Shown: piece after piece, positions 53,335 through 61,616 of the stretch
How the letters are laid out: each line of letters begins with the position of its first letter
Position numbering within the stretch: position 1 is the stretch's first letter
Assembly (NCBI GenBank): GCA_049669725.1
Contig: JBATKU010000672.1
Location: 1-64,000 of the forward strand
Length of the DNA: 64,000 bases
Reading direction: 5' to 3'
From: JAFDCJ01 sp049669725
Lineage (GTDB): Bacteria; Desulfobacterota; Desulfobacteria; Desulfobacterales; JAFDCJ01
Position numbers and translations under genes: made by a program
The notes under the pieces: generated by a model
Databases searched by the model: none
What the model saw: the letters and a program-made list of their open reading frames with translations, nothing else
Told to the model about the DNA's origin: nothing

Positions 53335-54189
53335 ATGAAAATTCGGATAATTAAAGTTCCCTATGATTGCGGATACAAAAAACAGCGGCAGGGTTTAGGG
53401 CCTGATCAGTTTCTTCAACATAATCTTGACCGCATGCTTGAAGCCGACGGTCATCAGGTGGAGATTTCTCAAATCGAATCCCAGTCAAATTTCACCATCG
53501 AAGTTATGACCGCCTTCGAGCTCAACCGCCTGCTGGCCGATGAGGTCCGCCGCGGCATTGAAGAGGGTTTTTTCCCCGTGGTCCTGTCAGGCAACTGCAA
53601 CAGCTGCCTGGGAACCATCGCCGGGATCAGCCCTGACCACCTGGGGGTGGTCTGGTTCGATGCCCATGGTGAATTCAACACCCCCGATACGACCCTCAGC
53701 GGTTTTCTGGACGGAATGCCCATTGCCATGGCTACCGGTCGCTGCTGGAAATCAGTGGCCAAGACCATACCGGGATTTAGTCCATTGGCTGAAAAAAATT
53801 TAGTACTGGTCGGCGCCCGCGACCTGGATGCAGAGGAACAGCGACAATTGGAGCAGAGTGAGATAAACCTGATCCGGACGGTAGACGGAAGGGAAACTGA
53901 AATTTTCAGGGGCCTAGAAGCAGCATTGGTCCAGCTTCAAAGCCGGGTAGCCGGAATTTATTTGCATATCGACATGGATGCCTTTGAAGTCGGCGAGGGA
54001 GCCGCCAATCATTACGGGGCCAGCGGGGGAATATCGCCGGAATTTATGATCAAGGCCATTGGGGTAGTCAAAGACTACATCCCAGTGCGGGGATGCGCCA
54101 TCGCTTCCTACGATCCGGCATTCGATAGTGACAGCAGGTTCTTGGAGGCAGGGCTTCAGAGTATCAGGCAGATTGTAAACCCTAATTGA
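53335..54189 (+). CDS. Arginase/ureohydrolase-fold protein
   Basis: The 284-residue protein has the arginase-family layout: an N-terminal GCGYKK-like start, VVLSGNCNSCLGTIAG (in place of GGDHS), VVWFDAHGEFNTPDT, MPIAM, and HIDMDAFEVGEG. Two manganese ligand positions differ from classic arginase: His is replaced by Cys in SGNC, and the third Asp in DAHxD is Glu. Similar proteins exist in other bacteria and usually have no proven activity, so arginase, agmatinase or formiminoglutamase activity should not be assumed. Confidence 0.75.
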   Translation: MKIRIIKVPYDCGYKKQRQGLGPDQFLQHNLDRMLEADGHQVEISQIESQSNFTIEVMTAFELNRLLADEVRRGIEEGFFPVVLSGNCNSCLGTIAGISPDHLGVVWFDAHGEFNTPDTTLSGFLDGMPIAMATGRCWKSVAKTIPGFSPLAEKNLVLVGARDLDAEEQRQLEQSEINLIRTVDGRETEIFRGLEAALVQLQSRVAGIYLHIDMDAFEVGEGAANHYGASGGISPEFMIKAIGVVKDYIPVRGCAIASYDPAFDSDSRFLEAGLQSIRQIVNPN

Positions 54190-54219
54190 GCCAATAACAA
54201 ATAACTTCCAATCGGACTC

Positions 54220-54468
54220 TCAGCGCACCATATTATAAAACCCCCTACCGATCCAGAATAAACCGAGGCAATCGAAAAAATAATCCAGCCAGGTGGCATC
54301 GCCCGTAAAAACTCACCCCCCGGAAACAAACCCGATACCGATAAGCACAACGCCTGATATGATATCGCCAAGGCCTTTTATAACCTCATTTTTAAACAGG
54401 GCTGCCAGATTGTGCTTTAGACGCCGATGAGCAGGATGACCATCTAATGCTTCAATATTAGATTTCAT
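54220..54468 (-). pseudogene. Frameshifted small membrane protein
   Basis: On the minus strand, ATG 54468 opens a frame reading LGDIISGVVLIGIGFVSGG, which stops at a TGA after a run of six G. The adjacent frames continue as TGDATW and then LDYFFDCLGLFWIGRGFYNM before a TGA at 54220-54222. Together they look like one small membrane protein broken by about two frameshifts. It could also contain a sequencing error in the G-run. Confidence 0.5.
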
Positions 54469-54507
54469 CCTTGGCAGGAATTACTTTAGAATTTTGAGAT
54501 AGCTTCG

Positions 54508-55926
54508 TTACATCTGCCTGAGAGTACGCAGGTGGGTTAGAAGAACTGCGACGGGGTCCTGATTGCTCACAGGCAGCAAACTGACAGTTTGATCGGTGGC
54601 AATACGCGGTAAACGAGGTTTGTGGATGGTAAGGCCGGGATTAGTTTTTTGCAAGAAATCGCAAAGAATTTCACCGGCCATTTTCGCTGCAGCATACTCA
54701 CCCATATCAGGGGGAAGTTCTTCTATCGCTGAAGATGACGGATAGAATATCTTTTGCAAACCGGTTGACCCAGCGGCCAGTGCCTGAAAAGTCCGGAGGA
54801 ACCCTGTGACATAATACTCAATAAAGCCGCCAAAGCGCTGCAGTGAAAATTTACCTTTGGCCGCTCCAAATATAAAGGGTGTGGCAAAGTAATATAAATA
54901 CAAAGGGTTCGGATGATTTGCGATCATATGCGACAGTTCTTGCGGTGGCTCCAGCACATCCAACGGCAGGCATGTTGCTTTCGCTCCGTGAGAAACTAGG
55001 TCTTCTACAATCTGTCCGGCATCCTTTTCACCATGATAGTAGGTAATAATGACCTCGGCGCCTCCGGCGGCCAGGAGTTTGGCACTGACTTCCCCCAAAC
55101 CGCGAGAACCCCCGACAATCAGCGCCCGTTGTTCTGAAAATTCTCCTGATTCAACTTTCTGACAGAATTCTGTGAAAGCAGGTTGTTTTTGAGGTTGTGG
55201 TCGATAAAAGGCTTTGATCTGTCCTTTCATCCCGGGTCCTTCAACATCCATTCGGATCAGGGCCAGGCGTTTATTGCAATCCGTTACCTGATAACTCATA
55301 CTAGGGGCTCCGCTATCGGCTGCATCAAATGTCAGATTGAGTTCCGAAAAAATGGAGTGGTAGCCGGGGCATTCCATGCCGACCAGTCGAGTGGTAGCCA
55401 GCAAAATGGCAAGCTGCATGGGAGGTAACCCCCGCACGAGGTTGGGAAAAAGCCGTCCAGCGGATTCTTTATCAAAATACAAAGGGAGGTTGCCCGAAGC
55501 CGCTGCCACCTCGTCTATGGAGCGCTCCCTGCATTTTTCCGGTTCTTGAGATGCCGCCGGCAGAGTGTCTGTCTGCTTTTGCCCTGAGGGGCTCAAGGCT
55601 ATTTGAAACCAGGCGGCGGGCGTTTGGTCGGCCTCCAGTATTATTTCAACCAGGTGTTCATCTGGGGTGCTATAAATGCAATTTGCCATCTGCCCTAACC
55701 CTAAACCGGCCTGAAAATTCGCTTTGACAGTCACCAGCCCCAGAGGTTGCGTCCGGGTTTTTACATAATTGTCCGCGCTCCATAACAAGGCATGCAGGCC
55801 GTGAACGATCTGCCGCCCAAACAGGAGGCGCCGGGCAATGGCGGGGTCCGTGTGCAAAGGATTATCGTCGCCGGAGAGTCTTGCAAAAGCGAGCTGATCG
55901 TCAGATGTAAATACGCGCTGTGGCAT
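54508..55926 (-). CDS. MaoC-type hotdog dehydratase fused to a ketoreductase (SDR)
   Basis: This 472-residue fusion begins with a MaoC/(R)-enoyl-CoA hydratase domain (FARLSGDDNPLHTDPAIA, with D21 and H25 as likely catalytic pair, then FGRQIVHGLHAL). A second hotdog-like segment lies near residues 145-250 (GYHSIFSELNLTF). An SDR domain (about 265-470) has GGSRGLGE and a YAAAK catalytic motif (EYAAAKMAGE). This should process a carrier-bound 3-hydroxyacyl chain. It is the last of a four-gene minus-strand cluster with FkbH, ACP and GNAT genes, but is separated from fkbH by repeat element P. Confidence 0.85.
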   Translation of the reverse strand: MPQRVFTSDDQLAFARLSGDDNPLHTDPAIARRLLFGRQIVHGLHALLWSADNYVKTRTQPLGLVTVKANFQAGLGLGQMANCIYSTPDEHLVEIILEADQTPAAWFQIALSPSGQKQTDTLPAASQEPEKCRERSIDEVAAASGNLPLYFDKESAGRLFPNLVRGLPPMQLAILLATTRLVGMECPGYHSIFSELNLTFDAADSGAPSMSYQVTDCNKRLALIRMDVEGPGMKGQIKAFYRPQPQKQPAFTEFCQKVESGEFSEQRALIVGGSRGLGEVSAKLLAAGGAEVIITYYHGEKDAGQIVEDLVSHGAKATCLPLDVLEPPQELSHMIANHPNPLYLYYFATPFIFGAAKGKFSLQRFGGFIEYYVTGFLRTFQALAAGSTGLQKIFYPSSSAIEELPPDMGEYAAAKMAGEILCDFLQKTNPGLTIHKPRLPRIATDQTVSLLPVSNQDPVAVLLTHLRTLRQM

Positions 55927-55980
55927 TGTTTGTTAGTATCTTAATTGTTATTTTTTCTGCCTTCTGTGGCTGAACTATTT

Positions 55981-56040
55981 ATTACGAAAGCACGAGAAAG
56001 AAAATATCGTGCTTTCTCCGCCGGCGGATGTTTTCGTGAT
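55981..56040. repeat. Inverted word-repeat element P (CACGAAAGCACGA words)
   Basis: GAAAGCACGA (55986-55995) and TCGTGCTTTC (56007-56016) are exact complements. ATTACGAAAGC and TTTTCGTGAT extend the match loosely outward. It lies between fkbH and the MaoC/KR gene. Confidence 0.65.
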
Positions 56041-56087
56041 TATTGATCTTTTATGGTTCTCCGCCTTCGGCGGATCCGGATTAGGCA

Positions 56088-57770
56088 CTATTGAACAAGT
56101 TCAATCGCCTTGGGGATCGCAAATGGCATCTTTGAATCATGAATAAAACGATCTCCCTGCTGCTGAAATCGGGGAGCTAAGCTTTGAAAAAAATCCAAAC
56201 ACGGCTTATTTTTGGATGTTCGAATATAGCGGGCGGACACATCTTTTACCCCCGATTCCCGCACATGATTTATTGCGATGGCAAGCATGGCTTCTTCTAT
56301 TTTTCGTCCCATCACCCGACAGCTCAAAATAAAATCCACAATTTGAGCGTTCTGGTCCTGAATTTCCAGGCTGACGATACCGGTTAAACCGGCATCACCA
56401 AATTTATCAGAAACTCGCAAGGTCCAAAGCATGTGGTTTTTGGCTTCGGCCCAGGCCATGAGTTCTGCCTCCGACATACGTCGGGTTGATAGGTTCATTT
56501 GATTGGTTTTGTTCAGCAGTTGCGCCGCTCTTTGCAGATTTGCAGGATGAAGTTCTTCAACCCGGACGCGAATACATAGGCGGGTTAACCATTCCTCCAG
56601 TGAACCGACTGTTTTTTTCATTGCCTGGCGTTTGTTTTCTGAAAGATACAGGGTGGTTCTGACAAGATCTTCCTGGCTCAGCGAGGGCATCTCAAAACAC
56701 CGTAAGCTGAGAAGGGCCGACGGATAAAACAGCGGATCTTTCGGCCAATCAGGTACAAGCAATTCAGGCAGACTCTCGTTAATCCTCGCCCGTTCAGCGC
56801 GATTATCGTCTATGAACACGGCAGACTGGGGCCCAAGATTCAATTCGGCCATCAGGTCAACGACATTTTGGGCTTTATCCTGCCAATTAATTCGCCATCC
56901 CGCAAAATCTTCCAGCTTGAGCACCATTTCAGGATTTTTTCTGATCGCTTCCAACGCGATCGGCTCCTCATTTTTACTCGCTATTGCCAGAAGAATTCCT
57001 CGGTTCTTCATAGATTTCAGTGCTTGTTGAAAGTCTACGTAGGCTTCCCCGAGGTGATGATGCCCTCCCAATACAAGATTCTCCCAGCCGACATCGCCGA
57101 CAATGCCTCCCCATAAGGTATCATCCAGATCGAGGATGATGAGTTTGCGGGCAAACCCGAGCAAACCGCTGAACGCCGCTTTGACATCCCGGACGGCAGC
57201 CTTGAAGACCTCATTGCCAAATACGATTTTGCCCAGATACCATAGTTTAGGACTGAAAGCGTGGTTCCCTGTCTGCTCAATCCATTTGTGCGTATTGAGA
57301 ACATAGATATTGGACGCCTTTTCCAGATTTTCGGCCAGCCGCAAATTCATCCGCATAAGGGTGTTCGTCAGGCCGATCTCGGTCTTCATGTCAAGCACTC
57401 CGAAGACGCTTCGATATGAGGGAAGCACCCAGGATGGCACGAATGCGTACTTCACCCATTCACTCATGGCTACCAACAAAGAGGAATATTCATCGACCTG
57501 TTGCAGCACCTTCGGCAGCCGAACCTGCTCATACCTGAGGAGGGCATTAAAATCAGGGATAACGGCCTGGGGTTGGGTCCAGATCACGGCGACGTCCGGC
57601 GTATTTTGCCAGCACGGTGCGTCTTGGTGTAACAAGGTTGATACAGGCTGTCCAATCGGGGCGGTAATCGCATGAATGTGGGGAAATTCCGCATCATTGG
57701 CGAGGTAACCGGAGAAATTTTGCAGATTAAAATCTGAGACAAGTACGCAGGTATGTTGTTGCTTATCCAT
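56088..57770 (-). CDS. FkbH-like HAD phosphatase/glyceryltransferase
   Basis: FkbH-family enzymes take 1,3-bisphosphoglycerate, remove phosphate and load a D-glyceryl unit on a dedicated acyl carrier protein. The 560-residue protein has the expected layout: an N-terminal BF1531-like segment, a HAD-IIIC core (LIILDLDDTLWGG with the DxD nucleophile, ASKNE, VFIDDNRAERARI), and a C-terminal GNAT-like domain (GLTGIVSLEIQD, VMGRKIEEAMLA). It overlaps the ACP gene by 8 bp. No polyketide synthase is near, so the glyceryl unit is probably used for surface sugar or lipid modification. Confidence 0.88.
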   Translation of the reverse strand: MDKQQHTCVLVSDFNLQNFSGYLANDAEFPHIHAITAPIGQPVSTLLHQDAPCWQNTPDVAVIWTQPQAVIPDFNALLRYEQVRLPKVLQQVDEYSSLLVAMSEWVKYAFVPSWVLPSYRSVFGVLDMKTEIGLTNTLMRMNLRLAENLEKASNIYVLNTHKWIEQTGNHAFSPKLWYLGKIVFGNEVFKAAVRDVKAAFSGLLGFARKLIILDLDDTLWGGIVGDVGWENLVLGGHHHLGEAYVDFQQALKSMKNRGILLAIASKNEEPIALEAIRKNPEMVLKLEDFAGWRINWQDKAQNVVDLMAELNLGPQSAVFIDDNRAERARINESLPELLVPDWPKDPLFYPSALLSLRCFEMPSLSQEDLVRTTLYLSENKRQAMKKTVGSLEEWLTRLCIRVRVEELHPANLQRAAQLLNKTNQMNLSTRRMSEAELMAWAEAKNHMLWTLRVSDKFGDAGLTGIVSLEIQDQNAQIVDFILSCRVMGRKIEEAMLAIAINHVRESGVKDVSARYIRTSKNKPCLDFFQSLAPRFQQQGDRFIHDSKMPFAIPKAIELVQ

Positions 57771-58128
57771 CGCGTTTTTCGTTTAGCAGCCGTTGGAGGT
57801 ATTCTGCAAGGGTACCGAGGGTGCTGAAGACCGCTTTAACCTGGGACATGGTGCGGTCATCGGTTAACAGGATGGGCCTGCCAAGCTCTTCGGCTGTCTT
57901 TTGTTCTGTCAGGACAATTAAATTAATCAATCCGGCTGAATCTAATCTTCCGGAATCACCTGTTAAAGGTGCCGCCAGGTTTTTCTCCAGGTGTTCTTCG
58001 GCCGGCCGAAGCTCGTTTAGTTCGTCAATGACGTTAAACAGCATTCGGGTAATTTCTTCGCGCTTTGCCAAATGTCTTCTCCGAAATTCAGAAGAGTTAA
58101 TAAAAAGCGAGATCTCCGTCTCCGCCAT
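57763..58128 (-). CDS. Acyl carrier protein-like protein
   Basis: The 121-residue protein is a dedicated carrier. The phosphopantetheine site is the DS motif (D63-S64) in SGRLDSAGLINLIVLTEQ, followed by an ACP helix with ELGRPILLTDDRTMS. A long N-terminal helix (residues 1-45, charged) precedes the ACP fold, longer than in fatty-acid ACP. It overlaps the upstream GNAT gene by 32 bp and the fkbH gene by 8 bp, strong evidence for one transcript. Confidence 0.82.
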   Translation of the reverse strand: MAETEISLFINSSEFRRRHLAKREEITRMLFNVIDELNELRPAEEHLEKNLAAPLTGDSGRLDSAGLINLIVLTEQKTAEELGRPILLTDDRTMSQVKAVFSTLGTLAEYLQRLLNEKRDG

Positions 58129-59203
58129 GTAAGCGATAGTTTGTCAAGGACACATCTGCCGATGCTTTTGATAAAGAAAATCCCCTTGAAATCCCTTTGG
58201 CAGACCAATAGGGACAGCCAAGCTCCGGAAAACTTGCCACTAACTGCTGATCATAGAGGCTAAGAGCACTCACATCCATCGCCAGCGCTTGATAGGCCAC
58301 GGCGGCGGCAATGGACAGGGTATGTTGGCTCTCAAAATAAGCATACAAAAGGCTCATGCGATCATCGCGCACTTTCAGCATGAAAAATCCTACCATTTGG
58401 TTATCCTGCGCAAACACCTTGACACCAAGATAGAAAAATCTGTTGGCGCGTGACGAAAAATAGTATCTTTTGCCGGAAGAATCCTTTAACGGTGCCGATA
58501 ATATCCAGGGGTACGTCATGATCCAATTAAAATCGGCCTTTTCTTTTCGGGTCAAATCAAACTGGTAATGTCGTTGGATAAATTGGCCTGTCTCCTCATC
58601 TATGGAAGAAATATACTCAAAGGTTAGACCCTGACAGATATCGTTGCGCCGCTTCCAGAAAAAATTTCTGAGATTCACGATTTCATCCATCATGTCATCG
58701 AAGATTTTAAACACTACCTGGAATATTTTCAACGCTGGGCGTTTCCGAAGGATGGCGCCGGTCACATTCAGCCGAAACTTGATATCCAGTCCTTTCAAGG
58801 TTTGTAAGGCCATAAACTTTTGAGATGCATCAAGCACCTTCCTGGCTTCCTTTGAGCCTCCCGAAACGCCAAGCTTTTGCTGATAGGCGTTTAGGGCTTT
58901 AAAAAGAAGAATGGCGCCAACTCCCATGGTAGCAGAGGATGGATCAACCCACCAGCTGGTCAACCAGCCAATTTTGTACACTGCATCGTTGACAAAGATT
59001 TTATCGGGAAGAATTCCAAGATAGCCGATCACCTGACTATCCTGATACGCAACCAACAAGACAGGATCATCATTATCTGCCCGGGGATTCTGAATGAATG
59101 ATATCGCTCTGTGTTTTGTTATCGGCAGGGTTTTTGTATGCCAAAATTCCGCTGAAAACAGTGCTGTCTTTAAATCGGCGACAGTAAACGCTTTAATTTC
59201 CAT
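58097..59203 (-). CDS. Two-domain GNAT-like acyltransferase
   Basis: The 368-residue protein is the first gene of the FkbH cluster. The N-terminal half contains a GNAT-type core (VLLVAYQDSQVIGYLGILPD, then TSWWVDPSSATMGVGAILLF). The second half has a weaker related pattern (FSSRANRFFYLGVKVFAQDN, VGFFMLKVRDDRMSLLYAYF). It could transfer the carrier-bound acyl group to an amino-sugar or other acceptor, but the acceptor is unknown. Its 3' end overlaps the ACP gene. Confidence 0.68.
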   Translation of the reverse strand: MEIKAFTVADLKTALFSAEFWHTKTLPITKHRAISFIQNPRADNDDPVLLVAYQDSQVIGYLGILPDKIFVNDAVYKIGWLTSWWVDPSSATMGVGAILLFKALNAYQQKLGVSGGSKEARKVLDASQKFMALQTLKGLDIKFRLNVTGAILRKRPALKIFQVVFKIFDDMMDEIVNLRNFFWKRRNDICQGLTFEYISSIDEETGQFIQRHYQFDLTRKEKADFNWIMTYPWILSAPLKDSSGKRYYFSSRANRFFYLGVKVFAQDNQMVGFFMLKVRDDRMSLLYAYFESQHTLSIAAAVAYQALAMDVSALSLYDQQLVASFPELGCPYWSAKGISRGFSLSKASADVSLTNYRLHGGDGDLAFY

Positions 59204-59604
59204 CGCGTCTCTTATGTCTTTTAAGTTTACCTGATAAATTAAGATATTAGCCCGTATTCATAAGTGCCGAGTATAGCGCAAAAGAATTGTGTGTCAACCT
59301 GGAACTCTATAGTTTGTCTTATTGAAGCACAAAAGAGGCAAGCAATATATTTTAGATTTCGACTTGATACCCATAACAATTCAGGATTGTGTATAGAGCA
59401 CGAAACATAAAAATTTAGGCAAGCCAAAATTTGTTACCTTACCTTATGCATTATGTATTCAGGATCCTCGAGCACGTAAGTTGCACCGAGTATGGCTAAG
59501 TTGACCAACTCTTGAAATACCAATTGATTCCCTGTTGTGTATCATGTATCCAGTATGAAATCACAGGTTACCTTTTTTCAAAACGATATGGTATAGTCCT
59601 GACG
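59204..59604. other. 401-bp gap with no clear gene
   Basis: AT-rich sequence. Isolated words resembling elements B and D (ATGTATTCAGGATCCTCGAG, ATCATGTATCCAGTATG) occur at 59450-59475 and 59540-59562, but in the same orientation, so I do not call an element. Promoters for both flanking genes should lie here. Confidence 0.4.
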
Positions 59605-60171
59605 ATGCTGCAACAAGACTTACATATTCATACCACATTCTCGACAAGTGACAACTCGGTCGTACCCGAGCAAACTGTTTCCCTCGTCGCTGCTGTTAGG
59701 CATGCTATCATCGTTGGCATCAGCGACCATTTTGAATGTCTGGTGAACGGGAGTTTTGAAGGTTACGAAAAAGAAATTCGTCAAGTCGGATTGAAAGTTG
59801 GCGTCGAGGTGGACGGACACCCTTGGGTCGATGATGCAACAAATTATGATGTCGACTATTATATTTTTCACTGCCGGGATCAGAATGCTGACTATTGCTC
59901 TATTGACAAATTGCTCACGACCGGAAAGCCTGTCATTATTGCTCATCCCAACTCTTTGCACACAAACCTGAACCAGGTGCCCTCTGAATGCTTGATTGAA
60001 ATCAATAACCGGTACATCTGGCGTAGTGACTGGAAGCAGTACTATGGCCCATTCACAAATCAATTCAAGTTCGTCATCGGTTCGGACGCTCATCAGCCGA
60101 ACTGGCTATCTCAAGCTGTCGCCCACTACGCTGCTGCGCAGCTTGGCATAGAGGAACATCTGGTTTTCTAA
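59605..60171 (+). CDS. PHP-domain phosphoesterase
   Basis: The 188-residue protein is a metal-dependent PHP-fold phosphoesterase. Motifs are QDLHIHTTFSTSDNS, VGISDHFE, VGVEVDG, PVIIAHPNS and the final GSDAH, which supply most of the usual metal ligands. ATG 59605 is taken as start; the frame extends up to TTG 59512 without a ribosome site. It resembles stand-alone PHP proteins close to histidinol-phosphate phosphatase and TrpH, but the substrate is unknown. Confidence 0.8.
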   Translation: MLQQDLHIHTTFSTSDNSVVPEQTVSLVAAVRHAIIVGISDHFECLVNGSFEGYEKEIRQVGLKVGVEVDGHPWVDDATNYDVDYYIFHCRDQNADYCSIDKLLTTGKPVIIAHPNSLHTNLNQVPSECLIEINNRYIWRSDWKQYYGPFTNQFKFVIGSDAHQPNWLSQAVAHYAAAQLGIEEHLVF

Positions 60172-60466
60172 AATCGCCCGAATCAAAGCTTTCATAAGTA
60201 AAGATAGCCCGCTGATGCACTCATATGTTAATGGCTCTGCCTTTTTATTTGTATATCAACATCTATTCGCAACTGAGCCTCAATTACCGATATCTCTATA
60301 GTATCGGCAAAAAATCGGCACTCTCAAAAGCACTGATACTGTAAACGTCTATGCAGAATTGACCGCCCTTCAAAATCTGTGATATCAGATTACGATATCT
60401 GTAATTTTGCAAGGGTTGGGGTTACATCTTAACAAATGTTGCGAGAAAAGTCAGAGGTTCGATGAG

Positions 60467-60997
60467 ATGAAGTCTAAAATAGCTGAAACTCTGATAGCTT
60501 CACTCGGAACACTATTCTTCCTATTTTTGATAATTCCTTTCTTTTTGATCTGGATACCACGTAGAATCCTCTTATCGCCTGAACATATTTACCGTTTTGA
60601 CATAGGTGTATATCAGTATTTCGGTCTGGCTCCTATTGTTCTCGGTGTTGCAATATACATTTTGTGTTCTGGTAGTTTTGTATTTATTGGCAAAGGTACG
60701 CCAATACCTTTTACGCCAACTAAAGAGTTAATAGTGACTGGATTATACAGATTTGTTAGAAATCCATTGTACATTGCTGGCGTTCTTGTTTTGGCAGGAG
60801 AAACAATTCTATTTCAATCTGTAGGCATATTTATTTATTGCTTGGTAATGTTTGGGGTTTTCAATGTCCATGTTCTCATGGAGGAAACGTTATTAGCAGA
60901 AAAATTTGGTGCGAGATACGAACAATATTGCAAGTCTGTTCCTCGCTGGATTCCAAGATTAAACCTCTATAGGAAAAAAGATATAGAGTCCAAATAA
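60467..60997 (+). CDS. ICMT/PEMT-type membrane methyltransferase
   Basis: The 176-residue membrane protein has the isoprenylcysteine carboxyl methyltransferase-family C-terminus: TPTKELIVTGLYRFVRNPLY, IAGVLVLAGE and EKFGARYEQYCKSVPRWIPR, which bind S-adenosylmethionine. About four hydrophobic segments are present. Bacterial members methylate small metabolites or lipids, and the substrate is not predictable. ATG 60467 is preferred over TTG 60407. Confidence 0.83.
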   Translation: MKSKIAETLIASLGTLFFLFLIIPFFLIWIPRRILLSPEHIYRFDIGVYQYFGLAPIVLGVAIYILCSGSFVFIGKGTPIPFTPTKELIVTGLYRFVRNPLYIAGVLVLAGETILFQSVGIFIYCLVMFGVFNVHVLMEETLLAEKFGARYEQYCKSVPRWIPRLNLYRKKDIESK

Positions 60998-61616
60998 ATA
61001 AATCTGCGAAGTCTCCAACTTATTTCAGGTGAGCCTAAATTACAGATATCCTGCTATGCTACCCCTGTTTCAAGTATTTTCCCTTATTCAACGACCAAAT
61101 CATGCAATTTATCATAAACTGAAGAATATTTGGTTTTTAACCAACTTTACACTTTTAAGATTTTTGCTATCCCCTGAGTAATCAACTTTTGCTAATTCTT
61201 TTTTTCTCCTAAGAGTGTCCCTATAAATCCAGGTTTTAATCTCTCCTTCCTGAAAACATTCGACTTTCATTACAAATTATTCTTAAGAGTTAATATAGAA
61301 ATACCGATAAAGAATATGGGCTTAAAATCTTTGAAAATATCCATTGTCCATTATTTCTTAATCAAAAATTATTCATATGGAAACCGAGCTAACCAGCGTA
61401 AGCCAAAATATTAAGCGTGTTCGGGAGTTGATCAACCAAGTTGCAGGACCATGCTTAAACACTGTGATAGTGTATTAACGGAGTGCCACTTATTCGCATA
61501 TTATCATAAGCTTTTAGCCTTATACATCTCCGCCTTGGTCAAGAGGACGAGTCCCAGACTGAAAACAAAAAGGCTCAACAGATTTACCACTACTTATTGA
61601 AATACAGGTAATTATC
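60998..61616. other. 619-bp AT-rich gap
   Basis: I find no supportable gene, RNA or repeat here. A 33-codon frame at 61377-61478 lacks a ribosome site. The promoter of the kinase gene should lie at the right end. Confidence 0.4.

Noticed and set aside
59450..59562. Words similar to elements B and D
   Set aside because: The two copies are in the same orientation and do not form inverted arms, so it does not meet the element definition; it may be a relic.
61377..61478. 33-codon frame METELTSVSQNIKRVRELI
   Set aside because: It has no ribosome site, no homology that I can recall and AT-rich surroundings; it is possible by chance.
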